Of a DNA stretch of 6,567 nt, positions 1 through 4,600 are shown in pieces. The stretch is from contig CAMOEU010000044.1 of NCBI GenBank assembly GCA_946612575.1, forward strand, positions 1-6,567, given 5' to 3'. Positions within the stretch are counted from its first letter, which is position 1, and each line of letters opens with the position of its first letter. The position numbers and the translations under genes are program-made. The notes under the pieces were generated by a model. It did not search any database. It saw only the letters and a program-made list of their open reading frames with translations, and had not been told where the DNA came from. This stretch comes from an uncultured Clostridia bacterium (GTDB lineage Bacteria; Bacillota; Clostridia; Christensenellales; UBA1242).

Positions 1-27
1 TTTTTATGCTTGTAAAATAAATTTTTA

Positions 28-60
28 AAGAGGTGCTTCGATTTTGAAGCATCTTTTTTT
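28..60 (+). terminator. Intrinsic terminator of the upstream transcription unit
   Basis: GGTGCTTC (32-39) pairs with GAAGCATC (46-53) around a six-base GATTTT loop. The stem has one G-T wobble and can extend with A-T and G-T pairs on the outside. An uninterrupted T tract (54-60) follows. All three forward frames meet a stop by base 28 (13-15, 18-20, 26-28), so whatever gene uses this terminator ends at or before the left edge. By analogy with B. subtilis gene order that gene could be spoIID, but nothing in the window shows it. Confidence 0.85.
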
Positions 61-122
61 ATGCAAAATTTGCATCCGAATGTGATTTTTGACAAAAAGA
101 TTGAGTTTTTTCACTTTTTCGT

Positions 123-151
123 GTTTAAAATAAAGTCGCTTGTCAATAATT
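123..151 (+). promoter_or_regulatory. Candidate SigF-type promoter of the spoIIQ-like gene
   Basis: GTTTA (123-127) fits the forespore SigF -35 consensus GYWTA. After 14 bases, GTCAATAATT (142-151) fits the -10 consensus GGNRANAHTW at every defined position except the second. The predicted start near 157 leaves only a short leader before the GGAGG at 159-163. B. subtilis spoIIQ is transcribed by SigF, so the match is biologically sensible, but SigF and SigG sites are short and loose, and SigG use cannot be excluded. Confidence 0.5.
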
Positions 152-168
152 GGGTTGTGGAGGTTGTA

Positions 169-756
169 ATGAAAAAAGTAAATCAAAAAAATCAAAAAAC
201 TGAAAAAAGAAATTGGAAAAAACCTGCAGGCATTGCTTTGATGGTGGCATTGTTTTGTGGAGTGATGTCACTTGCGATTGCACTTAATGTTTCAAATGGT
301 GGAGTTGAAAAAGAAACAGAACCTGTTTCAACAAAAGAAATTGAATTTTCTGTGCCTATGTCAAATGCGGTTGTTGTTAAGGATTATGCAGATGACCATT
401 TGCAATATAATGCATCTTTAAATAGATGGGAGATTCATTTGGCTGTTGATATGGCTTCTGAAAATGGAGATGTTTTTGCTTGCTGTGATGGGAAAGTTTT
501 GTCCATTGACTCAAATTCCTTGGAAGGGTATGTTGTTAAGATTTCGCACGATGATGGTTTTGTAAGTGTTTATGGCTCTTTGAGTAATGTGGAAGGCTTG
601 AAGGTTGGAGATGCTGTAAAGATGGGGCAAAAACTTGGGGTTGCTGACACATCAGCTGCAAACGAAAGCAAACAAGGTGGTCACTTGCATTTTGCAATGC
701 TTAAAGATGGAGTTGAGGTTGATCCAAACAACTATCTTGATTTGCAAAACAAATAA
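169..756 (+). CDS. spoIIQ: SpoIIQ-like membrane-anchored M23 (LytM) peptidase
   Basis: The 195-residue protein has a short basic cytoplasmic N-terminus, one membrane segment (about residues 20-41) and an extracytoplasmic LytM/M23 domain (about 60-190). All core zinc and catalytic positions of the M23 fold are visible: H90 and D94 in HLAVD, and H172 and H174 in GGHLHF. The usual Y-x-H-L motif is instead YGSL (135-138), the serine variant also recalled in B. subtilis SpoIIQ (YQSL), which favours SpoIIQ over a generic cell-wall hydrolase. SpoIIQ is made in the forespore and pairs with mother-cell SpoIIIAH across the intermembrane space to form the engulfment zipper and feeding channel. The intact zinc site resembles clostridial SpoIIQ. 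The start at 169 is chosen because GGAGG (159-163) sits five bases upstream; an in-frame ATG at 61 would add 36 residues with no ribosome binding site, starting directly after a terminator. The neighbouring spoIIID supports the identification. At 195 residues it is shorter than B. subtilis SpoIIQ (about 280). Confidence 0.85.
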   Translation: MKKVNQKNQKTEKRNWKKPAGIALMVALFCGVMSLAIALNVSNGGVEKETEPVSTKEIEFSVPMSNAVVVKDYADDHLQYNASLNRWEIHLAVDMASENGDVFACCDGKVLSIDSNSLEGYVVKISHDDGFVSVYGSLSNVEGLKVGDAVKMGQKLGVADTSAANESKQGGHLHFAMLKDGVEVDPNNYLDLQNK

Positions 757-758
757 AA

Positions 759-768
759 ATAGACAAAT
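759..768 (+). promoter_or_regulatory. Possible SpoIIID-type binding sequence upstream of the ACP promoter
   Basis: ATAGACAAAT matches all defined positions of the B. subtilis SpoIIID consensus WWRRACARNY and ends three bases before the -35 hexamer of the ACP gene. A match this loose is expected by chance every couple of kilobases per strand in A+T-rich DNA, so it is only suggestive. The recognisable SpoIIID gene lies about 360 bases downstream. Confidence 0.2.
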
Positions 769-771
769 TAG

Positions 772-801
772 TTGATTTCTTTGTTTAAAATGTGATATCA
801 T
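772..801 (+). promoter_or_regulatory. SigA-type extended -10 promoter of the ACP gene
   Basis: TTGATT (772-777) is followed after 18 bases by TATCAT (796-801), which is preceded by TGA (793-795), an extended -10 TGn element. Transcription should begin near 807-808, giving a leader of only about 12 bases that is almost entirely the ribosome binding site GGAGG (810-814). The ACP gene therefore has its own vegetative promoter although it lies between two sporulation genes. Confidence 0.6.
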
Positions 802-819
802 ACCTGTATGGAGGTTGGT

Positions 820-1044
820 ATGGCTTTTGACAAAGTTGCAGAATTAGTTGCAGAACAACTTGGAATTGACAAGAAAAATATCACAATGGACTCAAATATT
901 ATTGAAGATTTGGGTGCTGATTCTCTTGATGTTATTGAAATGCTTATGACACTTGAGGATGAATATGGAATCACAATTCCAGATGAGAAGATAAATCAAA
1001 TAAAGACAGTTGGTCAAATTGTTGAATTGATTGAAAAGAAGTAA
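820..1044 (+). CDS. acpP: Acyl carrier protein
   Basis: The 74-residue acidic protein has the length and four-helix pattern of type II fatty-acid-synthase acyl carrier proteins. The signature GADSLD spans residues 32-37; S35 is the expected 4'-phosphopantetheine attachment site. The flanking helices (EDL before, VIEMLMTLEDEYGITIPDE after, then KTVGQIVELI) are classic ACP sequence. The holo-protein carries growing acyl chains in the cytoplasm for fatty acid and phospholipid synthesis. The start at 820 is preferred over an in-frame ATG at 808: GGAGG (810-814) is placed five bases before 820 and overlaps the end of the 808 codon, and the predicted transcript starts at about 808. The position is unusual: ACP genes of this phylum commonly sit beside plsX, fabD, fabG or rnc, whereas this one is alone between spoIIQ and spoIIID. 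It may be the housekeeping ACP or a second copy; the window cannot tell. It contains no arginine. Confidence 0.95.
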   Translation: MAFDKVAELVAEQLGIDKKNITMDSNIIEDLGADSLDVIEMLMTLEDEYGITIPDEKINQIKTVGQIVELIEKK

Positions 1045-1064
1045 GCTGATGCTTACTTTTTTTT
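1037..1064 (+). terminator. Intrinsic terminator overlapping the ACP stop codon
   Basis: AAGTAAGC (1039-1046) pairs perfectly with GCTTACTT (1051-1058) around a TGAT loop, followed by a T tract through 1064. The TAA stop (1042-1044) is inside the left arm of the stem, so the transcript has essentially no 3' untranslated region. It separates the ACP unit from spoIIID. Confidence 0.9.
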
Positions 1065-1076
1065 CGACATAAATTG

Positions 1077-1105
1077 GCATAAAGTGACAAGTTTTTTCAT
1101 AGAGT
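1077..1105 (+). promoter_or_regulatory. Candidate SigE-type promoter of spoIIID
   Basis: GCATAAA (1077-1083) matches five of seven positions of the mother-cell SigE -35 consensus KMATATT, and CATAGAGT (1098-1105) matches six of eight positions of the -10 consensus CATACAHT. The spacer is 14 bases, as expected. B. subtilis spoIIID is transcribed by SigE. No convincing SigA promoter is visible between the ACP terminator and spoIIID, which strengthens the reading. Confidence 0.6.
1083..1092 (+). promoter_or_regulatory. Possible SpoIIID autoregulatory site
   Basis: AGTGACAAGT contains TGACAAG, one mismatch from the GGACAAG core described for SpoIIID, and lies inside the spacer of the candidate SigE promoter. 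SpoIIID influences its own gene in B. subtilis, so a site here is plausible. The match is imperfect (two mismatches to WWRRACARNY) and unproven. Confidence 0.25.
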
Positions 1106-1123
1106 TTGATATAGGAGGTTCTT

Positions 1124-1381
1124 ATGAATTCTTATATCAAAGAAAGGACTTTAAACGAAGCTAGATATCTTTTTGCAACAAAACAAACAATAAGACAAAC
1201 GGCAAAAATCTTTGGAGTAAGCAAAAGCACAGTGCATAATGATTTGTCAAAAAGACTTAAGGTTTTAAATAAAGAGCTATACGAAAATGTTAAGGATGTT
1301 TTGGATGTGAATTTTGACGAAAAACACATCCGTGGTGGAATTTCCACAAAAATGAAATTTGAAAAATTGAAAAATAATTAA
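1124..1381 (+). CDS. spoIIID: Sporulation transcriptional regulator SpoIIID
   Basis: The 85-residue protein matches SpoIIID along its whole length: the opening YIKERT (4-9), a helix-turn-helix at about residues 22-42 containing AKIFGVSKSTVHNDL, the RL that follows, and a C-terminal HIRGGISTK block (68-76) with trailing lysines corresponding to the basic DNA-contacting tail. SpoIIID is the small DNA-binding protein that, in the mother cell, switches many SigE-dependent genes on or off and prepares the change to SigK. The start at 1124 is fixed by a strong AGGAGGT (1113-1119) four bases upstream and by alignment to the family start. It is slightly shorter than the B. subtilis protein (about 93 residues) because the variable acidic tail is missing. 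It is monocistronic, between two terminators, with a candidate SigE promoter. Its proximity to spoIIQ matches conserved gene order, but the usual downstream mbl/mreB is absent. Confidence 0.96.
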   Translation: MNSYIKERTLNEARYLFATKQTIRQTAKIFGVSKSTVHNDLSKRLKVLNKELYENVKDVLDVNFDEKHIRGGISTKMKFEKLKNN

Positions 1382-1392
1382 AAAAAATCATT

Positions 1393-1419
1393 AAAAATGC
1401 GGTTTTTCCGCATTTTTTT
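1393..1419 (+). terminator. Intrinsic terminator of spoIIID
   Basis: ATGCGG (1397-1402) pairs with CCGCAT (1408-1413) around a five-T loop; the flanking A run (1393-1396) extends the stem against the T tract that runs to 1419. It starts 12 bases after the spoIIID stop. The A-tract/T-tract symmetry means it could also work on the opposite strand. Confidence 0.92.
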
Positions 1420-1561
1420 ATTATTTATAATTGTTTTTGATTAAAAATGCTAATAATTGCTGTTGTACTGACAAAAAATGATTTCGTAATCAATTTTTTT
1501 TATTAAAAATAATTATTTTTTGTGGAAAATTATTTTATTTTAAAAACTTTAAATTTTTTTT
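1420..1561. other. A+T-rich intergenic stretch without recognisable genes
   Basis: Between the spoIIID terminator and the lipoprotein promoter the DNA is nearly all A and T. It holds the weak hairpin at 1473-1500 and an all-A/T 16-base perfect palindrome (1505-1520). No ribosome binding site with a plausible reading frame and no structured RNA is apparent. A+T-rich DNA just upstream of the -35 (1570) could act as an UP element. Confidence 0.5.
1473..1500 (+). terminator. Weak second hairpin with T tract
   Basis: TGATT (1479-1483) pairs with AATCA (1488-1492) around TCGT; after an A-A mismatch the preceding A run can pair with the T run that follows (1494-1500). The stem is A+T-rich and weak. 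It may be a backup or bidirectional terminator after spoIIID, or may be chance in such A+T-rich sequence. Confidence 0.3.
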
Positions 1562-1574
1562 GTCAAAATTTGAC
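1562..1574. promoter_or_regulatory. Operator-like palindrome over the lipoprotein -35 box
   Basis: GTCAAA and TTTGAC form a perfect six-base inverted repeat around a single A, overlapping the -35 hexamer (1570-1575). Symmetric sites placed this way are typical of repressor operators, but the arms are short and the regulator is unknown. Confidence 0.3.
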
Positions 1575-1599
1575 TTTAAACTGCTATTTTATTTATAAT
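1570..1599 (+). promoter_or_regulatory. SigA-type promoter of the giant lipoprotein gene
   Basis: TTGACT (1570-1575) and a perfect TATAAT (1594-1599) are separated by 18 bases. The predicted start near 1606 gives a leader of about 46 bases ending in the strong ribosome binding site GGAGGAG (1639-1645), six bases before the ATG. The quality of both boxes suggests solid vegetative expression independent of the sporulation genes upstream. Confidence 0.75.
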
Positions 1600-1651
1600 A
1601 ATATTATATTAACAAAAACTTCTTTTGCCGAAATTTTTGGAGGAGTCAAAA

Positions 1652-4600
1652 ATGAAAAAATTTGCTTTTGGAATTTTAAGTGTATTTATGATTTTGGGAG
1701 GTGTACTTCTGAGTGCTTGCTCAAACGAGGTTTCACTTTCTGTTTCTTCGCAAGAGGTTGTGATTTACACCAATGATGATCAAAAGGAAAATTTCAAACA
1801 AAAGGAAATTGAGGTGACTCTTGAAAACTCAACCGCGGGTATTGGTGTCGAAGTTTCAAGTGGTGCAAAATGTATTGACATTGAAAAGACAAACACAACA
1901 ACTCCAAAGGCAAATGGGAAATATGCATTTAAGATTTTGACAAAAGATGATGACACAAGTGGTAAGGCAGAAGTTAAGGTTTATGCAATTGAAGACAAGA
2001 GCAAAGAAAGGGTTATCAATGTTTCGGTAATGACTGTTTTGGAAGGGCTTGTTTCTGTCAATGATGACAGTGTTGATGCTAGATCAAATATGTTTGTTGT
2101 TAAGGGGCAAGAAAAAACTCTTGATGCAGAAAACTATTTTGATTTCAATCCAATTTCTGCAAATGTTAAGGATATTGATTGGACATTTGAAGATTCAAAT
2201 TCTAAGGAATTGAAGATTGATGGAAATGTTGTTGCGACAATCACAGAAAACAAATTGAATGTTTTGACAAATTTCACATTAAACAAGATTTCACTTGTTG
2301 CTTCATTTAAAGACAACTCCAAAGTTTCAAACACTGTCACTTTTGATGTCTTAAATGATTCCACAATCAAAAACTTTACTCTTGACGGTGAAGGGATTAT
2401 TGAAAATAATGTTGTCAGAATAAGTGGACAAAATGTCAAATTGAAAAGAAACAACTCTGCTGAGGCTGTGGCACAAGGCTCTATTGAGATAAACACAACA
2501 TATGATATTGACTTCTCAGTTGATGCTTATCAAATCTTGGCTGATGGCACAAAATATTATTTGTCAGAAGAAGATGTTGCAAACAACTTCAATTTTGATA
2601 TTGTTGAAGAAAAGACTCTTGCAACAAGCCACACATACAAATTTAACTTGGATGCTTATGATTATTTCAACAATGGCCTTTATGGCAAATATTATCTCGT
2701 CTTTAATGTCAATTACAAAGACTACAACTATTCCATCACAACAAAAGATATAACACTCTCTATCGAAACGAGCTATGCGGCAACGAGAGTTGACCTTTAT
2801 GATGGAGAAAACAGAAGCATTGATTCTTCTGTGGCTTTGAATGTTTTCTCAAGTTATAATGCTGGACAAGGTTTTGAGGTGAAGGCTGTTGTTCAACCAG
2901 AAAACAGAAAGATTGACAACAATATGTTTAGATTTGTTGTTGACACAAATCAAGCTGCTTTGGCTTCTGAAAGTTTGGATCCAACAAACCCAATTTCAGA
3001 TGTGTTTAAGATTTTCTATAAAGGAAAGCTCTTGACATTCAAAAAAGAAGGCTCTTTGTATGTTTCTTCAGAACTTGTTTCAGGGGATGAAGCATATATC
3101 ACCGCTGTTGACACTTACAAAAATGTTGAAGTTGATGTTCAATCTTTGAGCAACACAGATGTTTATTCTAGACTTGTTTTGAATTTGTTTAAGATTTCAG
3201 ATGATGAAAGTTTGTCTATCACAAATGCTGACGATAGCGAGATTGAAAAGAATGTTTATATTTCCTCAAGTTTGGCTTCTTCAAAAGTTATGAATTTTGA
3301 ATATAAAATCAAGGGAATTTCTTCAGAATCTGGGCTTTCTTTAAACACTGTTGCAAGCGATAAATTTGAATTTTCAAACTATGAAGTTGTCAGTGCTTCT
3401 GACGAAAATGATGAAAAATATATTATTGTTAGATTCAGTGTGAAGCTTCTTACAAGCAAATTTGAAGAAAAGGCAAAATTTACATTTGTTCACCTTACAG
3501 GAAAAACTTCTGAAACTGTGACAATTCAGGCTTTTGTGCCAATTGAAACTGCATACATCCAAAATATGGATACGGCAAGTGCGGATGTCTTCCATCAAGA
3601 ATCTGCCACAATGGGCTATGAATTGACAGAAGATGGTGTTGTTGCAAGTGCATTTGCAAACAACTCACTTTCAAAACTTGTTTTGGAAGCAAGCACAACA
3701 ATCAAACTTAAGACAGAAACAAGCAATGCGACTCTTGCGGAAGACAAGATAAAGTTTAAATATCTCTCATATGAAAAGGTGCAAGAAGTTGTTGAGTCAT
3801 ACGGACTTGGAATTGATGTTGAAGAGATTTTTGATAATGCTGATTTTGATATAATTTCAATGGCATACAATTATTTTGAAAGTGCTAGCGAATTTTCTAC
3901 TTTTGCAATAACAAGTGACAAGCTTATTGTCAATGATGCGACATTTAAGGGAGTTGTGGCAGTTGAGGTTTATGGATATAATGAAGATCACGAACAAACT
4001 GTTTTTGTGAGATTCTTCACAATTGAAAGTGTTTACTCAGTAAGATATCTTTCTCCAAATGTTAGAACAAAACTTCTTTACACAACAGAAACTTTGAGTC
4101 AGAAAGATATGAATTTGTCTTATGTTGATGTTGTTTTGTCACTCAGACCAGATTCTAAGGTGCCAAGTTATTCAAATGATTTAAGAAGACTCTCTTTTGC
4201 AAGTGCTGGACTTGAACTTGAAAAAGTAAGTGATACATATTACAAAAATCAATATTATACAATCACTGATGTTGGTTTTGTTGAAAATGGAAGAAAGATA
4301 ACTTTCAGAGTGACTGCAAACTCTACAAACCTTTTGACAGTGTTTAATGATGTTATTTCTGTCACATACAAAGATATCAACCACATCAAAGATGATGTAA
4401 TAAGCACAGAAATTGCTGGAAAAGAAAGAAAAGCTGAAATTTCTATTGAAATAAGAAATGTTAAGAGAATTGAAAATGTTGAGTGGATGAATAAACCTTT
4501 GGATGGAAAGATTTATCTCAACTTGACCGCTGCAACAAACAGTGAAAAGGAATTTACAATTTCGACTTCAGTTTTGCCTGCTGATGCAAATGATATTAAA

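Noticed and set aside
61..168. In-frame upstream ATG at 61 extending the SpoIIQ-like protein by 36 residues
   Set aside because: It has no ribosome binding site, begins directly after a terminator T tract, would lie upstream of the predicted promoter, and would place non-membrane-like extra sequence before a standard basic N-terminus. The start at 169 has GGAGG.
808..819. In-frame ATG at 808 as ACP start
   Set aside because: The codon overlaps the GGAGG that serves 820 and lies at the predicted transcription start; family alignment supports MAFDKVAEL as the N-terminus.
1335..1347. GTGGAA-T-TTCCAC palindrome in the 3' part of spoIIID
   Set aside because: Inside conserved coding sequence (the RGGIST region) with no T tract; best explained by codon content.
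1505..1520. 16-base all-A/T perfect palindrome
   Set aside because: Consists only of A and T in an A+T-saturated spacer, so chance is a sufficient explanation; no partner sites seen.
1522..1776. 84-codon forward frame overlapping the lipoprotein start
   Set aside because: It is in a different frame, lacks a ribosome binding site, spans the promoter and leader, and has no recognisable protein features.
2134..2496. 120-codon reverse-strand frame inside the lipoprotein gene
   Set aside because: Antisense shadow of a long A+T-rich coding frame, with low-complexity F/S/L/T-rich content and no ribosome binding site. The same applies to the shorter reverse frames across 3374-5029 and 5999-6220.
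2502..2753. Forward frame within the lipoprotein gene
   Set aside because: Out-of-frame shadow; the lipoprotein frame is continuous here and no frameshift is needed.
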